Assembly: GCF_900100195.1 (NCBI RefSeq)
Contig: NZ_FNES01000004.1
Span: 313,001 to 377,000 of the forward strand
Source of the DNA: Billgrantia gudaonensis
Lineage (GTDB): Bacteria; Pseudomonadota; Gammaproteobacteria; Pseudomonadales; Halomonadaceae
Direction of reading: 5' to 3'
DNA length: 64,000 nucleotides
Within the stretch, counting starts at the first letter, position 1, and each line of letters opens with the position of its first letter. Of this stretch, positions 27,918 through 37,047 are shown piece by piece. The notes under the pieces were generated by a model. That model was not told the DNA's origin. It saw only the letters and a list, made by a program, of their open reading frames with translations, and searched no databases. The position numbers and the translations under genes are program-made.

Positions 27918-29648
27918 TTAGCGCAGCAGCCAGGACAGCACCAGCAACAGCAGCAAGAGGCCGGCGACCCCCTGCCAGAAACTCGCCGGATCGCCCACCC
28001 ACCGGCGTCGTTGGCGTTGCGACGCGCCGGGCCGGTCGTCATGGTGACGCAGCGCGTAAAGCAGCTCCGACATGCGGCGAAAGCGCAGCGAGCGCTGCGG
28101 GTCGAGCGCCCGACGCAGGGTATCGTCGAGCGCCGCCGAGACTTCCGGATTCACGGTGCGTGCGCTGCGATAGGCGAGCTGTTCCAGGTCGGTATGACTG
28201 CGCAGCTGACTGGGCACCCGGGCATAGGGAAGCTCGCCGGTGAGCAGCCAGTAGACGGTCGAAGCCAGCGAATACTGATCGCTGCGACGTCCCACGCTGT
28301 CATCGAGGGCATATTCCGGAGCACTGTGTTCGTTGAGCCCCACCTGCCTCGCCAGTTCGCGGGAACGACGATGTCCATCCAGGTCACGCAGGTGACAGGC
28401 GCTGAAGTCGGTGAGCACCACTTGCCCATGCGCATCGATGAGTACGTTGTCGGGGTGGATGCGCTGATGCAGGAGGTCGCGGTGATGAAGCGCCTGTGTC
28501 GCCTTGCCCAGCTGCACCGCGATGTCCAGACGCTGGGACAGACTCGCCTGGGGGTGGCGTCGAGCCCACTCGGTGAGCGTTTCCCCCTCGACGTAGGCCA
28601 TCAGATAGTACAGGTAGCGGCGTGGCCGGGAAGGCTCCATGACCCGCACCACGAAGGGCGACTTGACTCGCTCGACGACCCACTGCTGCAGCAGGAAGTG
28701 CTCCAGGTAAGCGTTACGGTTGGAAAGTTCGGGACTGGGCGCCTTCATGACCATTTCTCGCTCGGTGCGCACGTCGCGCACCCGGTAGACGCGCGACTGA
28801 GCGGTGCGCGACAGCACCTCCTGCACTTCCAGGCCCTCTAGGCGGTCCCCTACGGCGAGTTCGGGGGGAATCGGCAGATCCCCATATATCTTGCCGGGAT
28901 GGTCCTCTTGCTCCTCTGGCAGTGCATCGACGCGCACCAGTTGGAAGCAGAACTGGTCGGCACCGTAGCCTCGCGACTGGGCGCGTTCGCGGGCCGCCTG
29001 AGCCATGCGCTCGCAGGCGGCATCCAGATCGCTGGCATCCATGCGGATCAGCTGCACGTAGTCCGAGGGCATCAGGGTGCCCCGCACCGCCTGGGTGGTG
29101 AACAGAAAGATGTCGCCCTGCTTGAGAGGCAGCCGGAGATAGTCGATATCGATGCTGCCGTCGAGGCCCAGCGCCCGCGACGGATAGCGGTAGCCGCCCA
29201 GGTCGGAGACATGATCGCGACTGAGTTGCTCGAATTCGGCGCCGCGCAGGCGAAAGACCAGAGTGTCCCCCATGTGGAACAGGTGCGCCTCCTGGCCACG
29301 ATAGACCATGGCCGAGAGCGCGGCGACGAAACTGCCGTTCTCGACGAAGTGGCTCTGGCTGTAGCACCAGGCATTGAGTGCACGCAGTACTCGTGTGGCG
29401 GAGGTCTTGACGTCCCAGTGATCCGGGGTGGAGAAATAGTCGGCGAGAAAGCCCCGCACGCTCAGATCGCCGGCCTGCTTGGCGATGGCATTGCGCGAGC
29501 TGGTGTCGCTGATCACGGCGCAGGCGCCCTTCGCCGTCAACAGCCCCGCCTCGTCGGGGAGGCGAACCGACATGGAGCTGCGATGATGACGCCGGTCCGG
29601 GGCAACGAAGGCCTGTCCAATGCTCAATGACAGTTGGGTCGATGACAA
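27918..29648 (-). CDS. PP2C-phosphatase/protein-kinase fusion, kinase half degenerate
   Basis: This 576-aa protein matches the bifunctional Ser/Thr phosphatase-kinase family. Residues 5-240 are PP2C-like, keeping D48, H-M-G-D (125-128) and D231. Residues 265-535 are kinase-like: K302 (V-M-K) and A-P-E (443-445) remain. The glycine loop is gone, the catalytic loop reads H-Q-R-I-H-P-D-N (394-401) with Arg for the base Asp, and DFG is D-F-S (414-416). Phosphotransfer therefore looks unlikely. The C-terminus (about 556-576) is a hydrophobic tail anchor ending L-L-R. The start is TTG at 29648, with AGGAG six bases before it and no better ATG. It is not beside nitrate-transport genes, where many relatives lie. 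Confidence 0.8.
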   Translation of the reverse strand: MSSTQLSLSIGQAFVAPDRRHHRSSMSVRLPDEAGLLTAKGACAVISDTSSRNAIAKQAGDLSVRGFLADYFSTPDHWDVKTSATRVLRALNAWCYSQSHFVENGSFVAALSAMVYRGQEAHLFHMGDTLVFRLRGAEFEQLSRDHVSDLGGYRYPSRALGLDGSIDIDYLRLPLKQGDIFLFTTQAVRGTLMPSDYVQLIRMDASDLDAACERMAQAARERAQSRGYGADQFCFQLVRVDALPEEQEDHPGKIYGDLPIPPELAVGDRLEGLEVQEVLSRTAQSRVYRVRDVRTEREMVMKAPSPELSNRNAYLEHFLLQQWVVERVKSPFVVRVMEPSRPRRYLYYLMAYVEGETLTEWARRHPQASLSQRLDIAVQLGKATQALHHRDLLHQRIHPDNVLIDAHGQVVLTDFSACHLRDLDGHRRSRELARQVGLNEHSAPEYALDDSVGRRSDQYSLASTVYWLLTGELPYARVPSQLRSHTDLEQLAYRSARTVNPEVSAALDDTLRRALDPQRSLRFRRMSELLYALRHHDDRPGASQRQRRRWVGDPASFWQGVAGLLLLLLVLSWLLR

Positions 29649-29757
29649 GTCGCGCTCCTGATGGCCGGTGGTCCCTTGTTGGAACGGGGTCGACGGCACC
29701 CCGCCCGCACCGGCCATCATACACGCTTGCCGGAAACCGGGCCTGTCAACCAAAGCC

Positions 29758-30024
29758 CAAGCCACCCCCAGGGCTATCGCAGTTAGCCAGTTGACTCGGT
29801 GCTGATCCGTCGACAGGTCTCCGAGGAGGCGCTGTGACCCCTCCCTGGGCGCTACGGTTGCCCTGCTTCGCTCTCGCATCCGGCTCCGCTCGCAGGACCG
29901 GGGCCGACCATCCATGGCCAGCCCGTTCGGAGCCATGCTCCTCACCCATGGCATGAGATCTCCTCTTCGATCTGTCCTCGGCGCACCTCGTCGTGTTCAA
30001 CGGCGATGGCCCTGCAAGCCACCC
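29758..30024 (+). mobile_element. MITE-like element, copy B (247 bp) with 10-bp target duplication
   Basis: The element is at 29768-30014. It is bordered by direct repeats CAAGCCACCC at 29758-29767 and 30015-30024. Its ends are near-perfect inverted repeats: CAGGGCTATCGC (29769-29780) against GCGATGGCCCTG (30003-30014), one mismatch in 12. It shares many sequence blocks with copy A, in the opposite orientation, but carries about 65-70 extra bases in the middle (about 29856-29925). It has no gene. It sits between the start of the kinase-like gene and the ppa promoter, making up most of the 29649-30120 gap. Confidence 0.87.
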
Positions 30025-30043
30025 GCACCGCACCTATGTCGCA

Positions 30044-30073
30044 TTGGTAATCACTCTAGCGGCTCCGTATAAT
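30044..30073 (+). promoter_or_regulatory. ppa promoter
   Basis: TTGGTA (30044-30049), an 18-bp spacer and a perfect TATAAT (30068-30073). It lies 20 bp downstream of the MITE-like element's target duplication and 48 bp before the ppa ATG. Confidence 0.7.
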
Positions 30074-30120
30074 TTGCAGCATTTCTCGGCCAACCCGCAT
30101 TTCCGCCAACCAAGGAAGCG

Positions 30121-30654
30121 ATGATGAACTTCGACAACATCCCTGCCGGCAAGGATCTCCCCAACGATGTCTACGTTGCCATCGAGATCCCCGCCAACCA
30201 CTCGCCGATCAAGTACGAGATCGACAAGGACATGGGAGCCCTGCTGGTCGACCGCTTCATGGCCACGCCGATGTTCTACCCGGCCAACTACGGCTTCATT
30301 CCCCATACCCTGGCCGACGACGGCGACCCTCTGGATGCCCTGGTGGTGACGCCCTATCCGGTTCAGCCCGGCAGCATCATCCGCGCTCGTCCGGTCGGCA
30401 TCCTCAACATGACCGACGAAGCCGGCGAGGACGCCAAGCTGGTCTGCGTGCCCCATGCCAAGCTGTCCACCCTCTATGACGAGGTACAGGAAGTCACCGA
30501 CCTGCCCGAGTTGCTGCGCCAGCAGATCGCCCACTTCTTCGAGAACTACAAGGATCTCGAAAAGGGCAAATGGGTGAAGGTAGAGTCATGGGAAGGGGCC
30601 GACGCTGCCCGCAAGGCGATCGAGAAGTCCGTGGCCGCCTACGAAAAGGCTTGA
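30121..30654 (+). CDS. ppa: Inorganic pyrophosphatase (family I)
   Basis: It hydrolyses PPi and so drives biosynthetic reactions. The 177-aa length is standard. Family I signatures include [12 protein letters not shown], the metal motif [10 protein letters not shown] and V-P-H-A-K-L. Two adjacent ATG codons (30121, 30124) follow AAGGA. Its substrate is also the phosphoryl donor of the predicted PPi-phosphofructokinase nearby, so the two would compete. Confidence 0.96.
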   Translation: MMNFDNIPAGKDLPNDVYVAIEIPANHSPIKYEIDKDMGALLVDRFMATPMFYPANYGFIPHTLADDGDPLDALVVTPYPVQPGSIIRARPVGILNMTDEAGEDAKLVCVPHAKLSTLYDEVQEVTDLPELLRQQIAHFFENYKDLEKGKWVKVESWEGADAARKAIEKSVAAYEKA

Positions 30655-30687
30655 ACGACGTCGCGGCACAGTTGACCGCTGAACGAA

Positions 30688-30715
30688 GAACGGGCCACCC
30701 GCGGGTGGCCCGTTC
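30688..30715. terminator. Hairpin terminator between ppa and the DUF2333 gene
   Basis: GAACGGGCCACCC (30688-30700) and GGGTGGCCCGTTC (30703-30715) are perfect 13-bp arms with a two-base loop, between two converging genes. No T-run follows on either side. Confidence 0.65.
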
Positions 30716-30724
30716 GGTTGGCGG

Positions 30725-31864
30725 TCAACTCTCGTCCTTTTCGTCCTCGCCGGAGGCAGTCGCCCCTCCTTCCTCCGGCTCGGAAACCTCAGCGCCGGAA
30801 GTCGACGCCGGCTCCCCTTCCGCTTCTTCCGAGGCATCCGCTTCGAGACGCCGTTGCGCCAGATCGTCGGCCAGCGAACGGGCCAGATCGCGGGCCTGAA
30901 GCAGGTGACTGGCCATCACCAGGGAGTGATTGGCAAAGACCCCGAACCCGGAACCATTCAACACCACGGGGCTCCACATGCGGCGCTGGGTACGCTCGAG
31001 CAGCATCCGCAGTCGCTCCCAGCGCTGGGTAGCGCCCGCAGCGGCGATCACGTCGGCATGATCGCGCTGTACCCCCTCCATCAGTTGCCCCAATGCCCAA
31101 CCGGTGCCGCGCGCCTCATGGAAGACGTCATCGACCCGATACCAGGGCGTCTCTTCGGGGGCGGCCTCCACGTCCAACTGGCTCACGATCTCGTCATCGG
31201 CGACGCTCGCCGACAGCTGTCGACTTTGCTCATCCAGCCTTTCAGCCACGCGATCGAGCCACAGCGCCAAGCCCTCCCCCGTAGCCGCGAAGCCCGTTGC
31301 CTCCCCAGCAAGGCCGGCCAGTCGATCGCCCAAGGCATCGCGGGCCTGTGCCAGCTTGCGTTCGGTGCCGGGGAACAGCCAGTCACGGCTATCGTGGCGA
31401 AGCGGCGCTTGCACCGCATCCAGACCCGCGGCCTCGTCGGCGAACATGGCCGGTAACGACGCGGCCAGCTCACGCGCCTGGATCAGCACGCCGTACTCCC
31501 AGGCAGGCATGTTGTCGAGCCAGACACCGGGGGGAGCCACGTCGTTGCGCAGGTAACCGCCCGGCTTGTCGAGCAGGGTATCGATCAGCGTCATCAAGGT
31601 GGCCACGGTAACGGCACCACGCTGCGCTGGCGCGGTGGCCGTTTCTGCCGCGCTGGCGGCGACGGCGTCACGCTGGGTGGCCGTGGCTCGCTCCACGTCG
31701 AAGGGCGCCGGAGCGCGACTCCACCACATACCCAGAGCCACGACCGCGACCAGATAGATGCCGGCCAGAGCGGCGAGGGGCTTCCAGATCCAACCATAGT
31801 CGGGGCGTTCGAGCACATCCGCCCGGCTGCGGGGGCGGTCGGCACTGCGCGATTTCGAGGCCAT
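30725..31864 (-). CDS. DUF2333 family membrane-anchored protein
   Basis: This protein has 379 residues with a single hydrophobic anchor (about 30-50, P-L-A-A-L-A-G-I-Y-L-V-A-V-V-A-L-G) and a long periplasmic helical part with the DUF2333 features N-D-V-A-P-P-G-V-W-L-D-N-M-P-A-W-E-Y-G and F-G-V-F-A-N-H-S-L. The C-terminus is a low-complexity acidic tail of E, S, A and G. The ATG at 31864 has GGGAG upstream. The family's role is unknown. It is transcribed divergently from dsbD. Confidence 0.85.
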   Translation of the reverse strand: MASKSRSADRPRSRADVLERPDYGWIWKPLAALAGIYLVAVVALGMWWSRAPAPFDVERATATQRDAVAASAAETATAPAQRGAVTVATLMTLIDTLLDKPGGYLRNDVAPPGVWLDNMPAWEYGVLIQARELAASLPAMFADEAAGLDAVQAPLRHDSRDWLFPGTERKLAQARDALGDRLAGLAGEATGFAATGEGLALWLDRVAERLDEQSRQLSASVADDEIVSQLDVEAAPEETPWYRVDDVFHEARGTGWALGQLMEGVQRDHADVIAAAGATQRWERLRMLLERTQRRMWSPVVLNGSGFGVFANHSLVMASHLLQARDLARSLADDLAQRRLEADASEEAEGEPASTSGAEVSEPEEGGATASGEDEKDES

Positions 31865-32054
31865 AACGAGGACTCCCTGTCTCGGGTGGAGCGATACCGG
31901 AACGCAGCGGCGCGACAATCCGGCGCAGCCTCCCTCCGGGACGTCGATCAACACGACGAACGACTTGAGTTATCCTAGCACGAGCCGGCCGGAACTCGCC
32001 CTGCCGGAGCCAGTCACAACTGCGCCGCCGCCGCTCGACAAAAGGAATCCTGCG

Positions 32055-33923
32055 TTGACCGTTTCACCCACATTGCGCTGGCTGACCGCACTGCTTCTGC
32101 TGCTCGGGCCGCTGCTCGCGCATGCCCAGTGGTTCTCCTCCGACGATGACGAGGAGTTCCTGCCGGTCATGGAGGCCTTCAAGCCGAGTGCCTGGCATGA
32201 CGGCGAGACGCTCTACATCGGTTTCGAAAACGCCGAAGACTACTACCTCTATCGCCACCGTCTCGATGTCGAGAGCGGACATGCCGACGTCGAACTCGGC
32301 GATGCCTCGGTCCCACCCGGCGAGTTCAAGGAGGACGAGTTTCTCGGCGAGGTCTACGTCTTCTACGAACGCGTCGTCTTCGAAGCGCCGATCGAGAATG
32401 GCCACTCCGGCCCGCTGGACGTGCGCGTCAGTTTCCAGGGCTGCGCCGATGCCGGCCTCTGCTATCCACCGGAGACCGTCGACCTCGAGGCACCGCAAGG
32501 CGACATGCCCGCGGCCTTCGCCGGCTGGCGTGACGGCGGTGCCAGCGACGACGGCCCGCGGCAAGCCGGATCGGGAGATGCCGATGACGATGCCTTCACC
32601 GCCCAGAGTGGGGACGGCCGCTTCAGCAGTCTGATGCGCGAGGCCAGCCTGCCACTGGCTTTGGGGCTCTTCTTCCTCGCCGGCCTGGGGCTCACCTTCA
32701 CGCCCTGCGTGCTGCCCATGGTACCGATCCTGTCGTCGATCATCGTCGGCCAGAACCCCAGCCGATCTCGAGCCTTCACGCTCTCGGCCAGCTACGTAGG
32801 GGGCATGGCCGCCACCTACGCGGTGGTCGGTGTGCTGATGGGGCTGTTCGGCGCCGGCCTCAACCTCCAGGCCCGGCTGCAGTCGGCACCGGTACTCATC
32901 ACCTTCGCCGTTCTCTTCGCATCGTTCGCTCTGGCCATGTTCGGTGCCTTCGAGCTGCGGTTGCCACCTCGACTCGCCGGGCGCGTCGAACGCTGGCAGG
33001 CCCGTGCACAACGCAGCGGCCCGGGTGGCCTGGCACTCGCCGGAGCGCTCTCGGTACTGGTGGTTTCACCCTGCGTCTCGGCCCCTCTGGCCGGCGCCCT
33101 GGTGTTCATCTCCACCACTGGCGATGCCCTCATGGGTGGCGCCGCCCTGCTGGCGCTGGGGCTGGGAATGGGCATACCGCTGCTGCTCGTCGGCACCTTC
33201 GGCACGACGGCACTGCCGCGTAGCGGTGCCTGGATGAACGGCGTCAAGGTGGCCTTCGGCATCCTGCTGCTGGGCGTGGCCATCTGGCTCATCGAGCGCC
33301 TGGTGCCGGCGCCGGTGGCATTGCTGCTATGGGCTGGCCTGTCCATCGGGAGCGCGTTGACGCTGGGCGCACTGACCGTCAATCAGGCCCAAGGATGGCC
33401 ACGGGTACGGCAGGCTGCCGGACTGCTGCTGCTGGCCTGGGGGCTGGCTCTGGTGATCGGCGCGGCAAGCGGCGCCCAGGATCCGTTGCGACCGCTGGTG
33501 CCCCTCACTGCATTCGGCCAGTTCGCGCCGAACGAAACCCAGACCGTCACCACCGTCGAGACTCGGGAAGGCCTGGAAGAAGCCCTCGAACGGGCCAGCA
33601 ACCGCGGACAGCCCGCCTTCGTGCACGTGACTGCCGACTGGTGCATCTCGTGCAAACAGCTCGAACGCAAGGTCTACCCCGACCCTCGCGTCGCCGAGCC
33701 GCTCACCGCTTTCAGTCGCATCAATCTCGACGTCACGCGCAGCGATGACGTCAGCCGTGCCCTGCTCGACCGCTTCGACCTGTTCGGCCCACCCAGCCTG
33801 CTGTTCTTCGCCGACGGCGAGGAACTGACCGAAGCGCGCATACAGGGCGAAGTGGATGCCGCAGAGCTGGCGCGCCATCTCGATGAAGTCCTGGGAATGA
33901 TGCCTTCGCGACAAAGCGGATAG
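32055..33923 (+). CDS. dsbD: Thiol:disulfide interchange protein DsbD
   Basis: DsbD moves electrons from cytoplasmic thioredoxin to periplasmic DsbC/DsbG and CcmG. From the TTG at 32055 (AAGGA eight bases upstream) the protein is 622 aa and begins with a clean signal peptide ending A-H-A-Q; an upstream ATG would bury that signal. The three redox domains are complete: the periplasmic pair C130/C136, a membrane core with T-P-C-V-L-P-M and S-P-C-V-S-A-P, and the thioredoxin-like W-C-I-S-C (C530/C533). Confidence 0.94.
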   Translation: MTVSPTLRWLTALLLLLGPLLAHAQWFSSDDDEEFLPVMEAFKPSAWHDGETLYIGFENAEDYYLYRHRLDVESGHADVELGDASVPPGEFKEDEFLGEVYVFYERVVFEAPIENGHSGPLDVRVSFQGCADAGLCYPPETVDLEAPQGDMPAAFAGWRDGGASDDGPRQAGSGDADDDAFTAQSGDGRFSSLMREASLPLALGLFFLAGLGLTFTPCVLPMVPILSSIIVGQNPSRSRAFTLSASYVGGMAATYAVVGVLMGLFGAGLNLQARLQSAPVLITFAVLFASFALAMFGAFELRLPPRLAGRVERWQARAQRSGPGGLALAGALSVLVVSPCVSAPLAGALVFISTTGDALMGGAALLALGLGMGIPLLLVGTFGTTALPRSGAWMNGVKVAFGILLLGVAIWLIERLVPAPVALLLWAGLSIGSALTLGALTVNQAQGWPRVRQAAGLLLLAWGLALVIGAASGAQDPLRPLVPLTAFGQFAPNETQTVTTVETREGLEEALERASNRGQPAFVHVTADWCISCKQLERKVYPDPRVAEPLTAFSRINLDVTRSDDVSRALLDRFDLFGPPSLLFFADGEELTEARIQGEVDAAELARHLDEVLGMMPSRQSG

Positions 33924-34131
33924 GGCATTCTCGTTGCCTTCGCGCGGCAAGGCGAACACCGTTCGAAGCCAGCTGGACATCGCCGCGAATTTTAGGCAAA
34001 CTCCGCCGACAATGCCTAACACGGCCGATAGCGCCGGCAAAATATGCCATCTTGCGGCGATCTATCGAAAGACGGCGCAGGTTGACAGCGCCCGAGACTG
34101 CCGCCAACTACCCACCGATCGAGACAGACTC

Positions 34132-34593
34132 ATGGATATTCGCAAGGTCAAGAAACTGATCGAGCTACTCGAAGAATCCAACATCAGCGAAATCGAGATT
34201 CAGGAAGGCGAGGAGTCGGTGCGCATCAGCCGTCACCCCGACGGCGTGAGCTGGCCACAGGCCAGCATGCCGCAACCCGCCGTCGCTGCCCAGCCGGCGG
34301 CGGTTGCCGGCGCCGCTCCGGCAGCCGACGCCGAACCCGCCGCAGCGACCGAACCCCAGGGTCACGCGCTGAACTCGCCCATGGTCGGCACCTTCTATCG
34401 CAGCCCGGCTCCCGGGTCCAAACCGTTCGTGGAAGTGGGGCAGAGCGTCAAGAAGGGCGAGACGGTATGCATCGTCGAGGCGATGAAGATGATGAATCAG
34501 ATCGAGGCCGACCGTGACGGCGTGATCGAGGCGGTCCTGGCCGAGGATGGCGAACCGGTCGAGTTCGACCAGCCGCTGCTCATCATTTCCTGA
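34132..34593 (+). CDS. accB: Biotin carboxyl carrier protein of acetyl-CoA carboxylase
   Basis: The carrier of carboxybiotin in malonyl-CoA synthesis. It is 153 aa, with an N-terminal [13 protein letters not shown], an Ala/Pro-rich linker (about 45-78) and a biotinyl domain with E-A-M-K-M, where K119 takes biotin. The ATG at 34132 matches the family start; frames extending further upstream are not homologous. accC follows after 26 bp. No aroQ gene precedes it, unlike in many gammaproteobacteria. The biotin used here is made by the operon at 45560-50098. Confidence 0.95.
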   Translation: MDIRKVKKLIELLEESNISEIEIQEGEESVRISRHPDGVSWPQASMPQPAVAAQPAAVAGAAPAADAEPAAATEPQGHALNSPMVGTFYRSPAPGSKPFVEVGQSVKKGETVCIVEAMKMMNQIEADRDGVIEAVLAEDGEPVEFDQPLLIIS

Positions 34594-34619
34594 TACCCAC
34601 TGACACGGGCGGATCCATC

Positions 34620-35960
34620 ATGCTGGACAAGGTACTCATCGCCAACCGCGGCGAGATCGCCCTGCGCATCCTGCGCGCCTGCAAGGAACTGGGCATCAAG
34701 ACCGTCGCGGTGCACTCCAAGGCCGACCGCGAACTGATGCACGTGCGTCTCGCCGACGAAGCCGTATGCATCGGGCCTGCCCCTTCGGCCCAGTCCTATC
34801 TCAACATTCCCTCGCTGATCAGCGCCGCGGAGGTCACCGACTCCAGCGCCATTCACCCCGGCTACGGCTTTCTTTCCGAGAACGCCAACTTCGCCGAGCA
34901 GGTGGAGCGCTCGGGGTTCGTGTTCATCGGTCCCCAGGCCGAGACGATTCGCCTGATGGGCGACAAGGTCAGCGCCATCGAAGCCATGAAGCAGGCGGGC
35001 GTGCCCACCGTGCCCGGCTCCGACGGCCCACTGGGCGACGACGAAGGCGACATCGTCGCCACGGCACGCCGCATCGGCTATCCGGTGATCATCAAGGCCG
35101 CCGCTGGCGGTGGCGGACGCGGCATGCGCGTGGTGCACACCGAGGCGCACCTGCTTTCCGCGGTGAACGTGACCCGCACCGAAGCCCATTCGGCCTTCGG
35201 CGACGGCACCGTCTACATGGAGAAGTTTCTCGAACGGCCGCGCCACGTAGAGGTACAGGTGATCGCCGACGGCCAGGGCAATGCCATCCATCTCTTCGAC
35301 CGCGACTGTTCGCTGCAGCGCCGCCACCAGAAGGTGCTCGAGGAGGCTCCCGCACCGGGCCTCGACGAGGCCGCCCGTGCCGAGGTACTCGAGGCGTGCC
35401 GTCAGGCGTGCATCAAGATCGGCTATCGCGGCGCCGGCACCTTCGAGTTCCTCTACGAAGACGGTCAGTATTTCTTCATCGAGATGAACACCCGCGTCCA
35501 GGTGGAGCATCCGGTCACCGAAATGGTCACCGGCGTGGACATCGTCCGCGAGCAGCTGCGCATCGCCTCGGGCCTGCCCCTGTCGATCCGCCAGGAAGAC
35601 GTCGAACTCAACGGCCACGCCTTCGAGTGCCGCATCAACGCCGAGGACCCGCGCACCTTCATGCCCTCTCCCGGCAAGGTCACCCTCTACCACCCACCGG
35701 GCGGGCTCGGCGTGCGCATGGACTCGCACGTCTACACCGGCTACACCGTGCCGCCTCACTACGACTCGCTGATCGGCAAGTTGATCACTTGGGGGGCGAA
35801 CCGCGACAACGCCCTGGTGCGCATGCGCAACGCGCTCGACGAGCTGCTGGTCGAAGGCATCAAGACCAACATCGACCTGCACAAGGACCTCGTGCGTGAC
35901 GGCCACTTCCAGCAGGGCGGCGTGAACATCCACTATCTGGAGAAGAAGCTCGGCGAGTGA
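34620..35960 (+). CDS. accC: Acetyl-CoA carboxylase, biotin carboxylase subunit
   Basis: It carboxylates the biotin of AccB using ATP and bicarbonate. The protein has 446 aa and begins [16 protein letters not shown]. The ATP-grasp loop is [10 protein letters not shown], and the active-site block [14 protein letters not shown] is intact. A GC-rich hairpin follows at 35977-36010. Confidence 0.97.
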   Translation: MLDKVLIANRGEIALRILRACKELGIKTVAVHSKADRELMHVRLADEAVCIGPAPSAQSYLNIPSLISAAEVTDSSAIHPGYGFLSENANFAEQVERSGFVFIGPQAETIRLMGDKVSAIEAMKQAGVPTVPGSDGPLGDDEGDIVATARRIGYPVIIKAAAGGGGRGMRVVHTEAHLLSAVNVTRTEAHSAFGDGTVYMEKFLERPRHVEVQVIADGQGNAIHLFDRDCSLQRRHQKVLEEAPAPGLDEAARAEVLEACRQACIKIGYRGAGTFEFLYEDGQYFFIEMNTRVQVEHPVTEMVTGVDIVREQLRIASGLPLSIRQEDVELNGHAFECRINAEDPRTFMPSPGKVTLYHPPGGLGVRMDSHVYTGYTVPPHYDSLIGKLITWGANRDNALVRMRNALDELLVEGIKTNIDLHKDLVRDGHFQQGGVNIHYLEKKLGE

Positions 35961-35976
35961 GCCGCTCCTCCACTAA

Positions 35977-36010
35977 CGCAGGCGGGGTGGCCAAGGCCGC
36001 CCCGCCTGCG
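35977..36010. terminator. GC-rich hairpin between accC and prmA
   Basis: CGCAGGCGGGGTGGCC (35977-35992) and GGCCGCCCCGCCTGCG (35995-36010) form 16-base arms with one G-T pair and a two-base loop. There is no T-run, so termination may be partial. Confidence 0.5.
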
Positions 36011-36032
36011 TTGCCGACACCCAGGAGAGCCC

Positions 36033-36947
36033 ATGGCCTGGCTGCAACTCAAGGCGCGCATCGCCCCCGACCAGGCGGAGCTGCTCGAGGAGCTACTGCT
36101 CGAAGAGGGCGCCACCGCCATCACCCTGCAGGATGCCCACGACGACCCCGTATTCGAGCCCGAGCGGGGCACCACGCCGCTGTGGAACGAGACCGTCCTC
36201 ACCGGCCTCTACGACGACCTGGAAGGCCTGGAAGGAATGCTCGAGCGACTCGCCGCCGCCTGGGCCGAAACGCTGCCTGGCGAGCCCTGCCCGGAAATCG
36301 AGCATGAACTCGTCGCCGACCGCGACTGGGAGCGCGAATGGATGGACGGCTTCCAACCGCTGCGCATGGGCGAGCGGCTGTGGATCGTGCCGAGCTGGCA
36401 TGCCCCGCCGCAACCCGAGGCCGTCAACCTGCATCTCGATCCGGGTCTGGCCTTCGGCACCGGCACGCACCCCACCACGGCGCTATGTCTGGCCTGGCTA
36501 GACGCCTTGGCCACGAACGGCGACCTGGAAGCGAAAGAGGTGCTCGACGTGGGCACCGGCTCGGGCATCCTGGCCATCGCCGCGCTGAAACTCGGTGCAT
36601 CGCACGCCAGCGCTACCGACATCGATCCCCAGGCGCTCGCCGCCAGCCGTGACAACGCCGAACGCAACGGCATCGATGCCTCCCGGTTCGACCTCTGCTA
36701 TCCCGAGCAACTCACGCACGCGCGCCGCTTTCCCATCGTCATGGCCAACATCCTGGCCGGGCCGCTGATCGAGCTCGCGCCGATCATCGCCGGGCACGTC
36801 GCGGCACACGGACATCTGGCTCTCTCGGGCATCCTCGACGGTCAGGCTCAGGACGTGATCGACGCCTATACCGACCAGGGCCTGATCATGGACCCGCCGT
36901 GCCGGCGCGAAGGGTGGGTCCGCCTCACCGGGCGACGCGCACCTTGA
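36033..36947 (+). CDS. prmA: Ribosomal protein L11 methyltransferase
   Basis: PrmA trimethylates L11. Its 304 aa comprise an N-terminal substrate-binding domain (about 1-100) and a SAM domain with V-L-D-V-G-T-G-S-G-I-L-A-I-A-A and the adenine-binding M-A-N-I-L-A-G-P-L (N-x-x-x-x-P-like). The G-L-A-F-G-T-G-T-H-P-T-T motif is specific to PrmA. The prmA-dusB-fis order matches E. coli and Pseudomonas. Confidence 0.95.
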   Translation: MAWLQLKARIAPDQAELLEELLLEEGATAITLQDAHDDPVFEPERGTTPLWNETVLTGLYDDLEGLEGMLERLAAAWAETLPGEPCPEIEHELVADRDWEREWMDGFQPLRMGERLWIVPSWHAPPQPEAVNLHLDPGLAFGTGTHPTTALCLAWLDALATNGDLEAKEVLDVGTGSGILAIAALKLGASHASATDIDPQALAASRDNAERNGIDASRFDLCYPEQLTHARRFPIVMANILAGPLIELAPIIAGHVAAHGHLALSGILDGQAQDVIDAYTDQGLIMDPPCRREGWVRLTGRRAP

Positions 36948-37047
36948 ACGCCGCGCTCGGGCAATCACGGCTAGTCACATCGTGAGCCGCCTGGGCAGCA
37001 TCGCACCTTCACCATCTTCGGACGGGGGCGTATGATATGCCCCCCGC

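Noticed and set aside
27770..28042. Small open frame with repeated E-P-R-A/S-x-E peptides
   Set aside because: It is simply the translation of the 7-bp tandem array, which keeps frames open every 21 bp; no independent gene evidence.
34497..35933. Long antisense open frame opposite accC
   Set aside because: A codon-bias shadow with no domain; accC is intact on the other strand. Similar frames opposite purH and lipA were dropped for the same reason.
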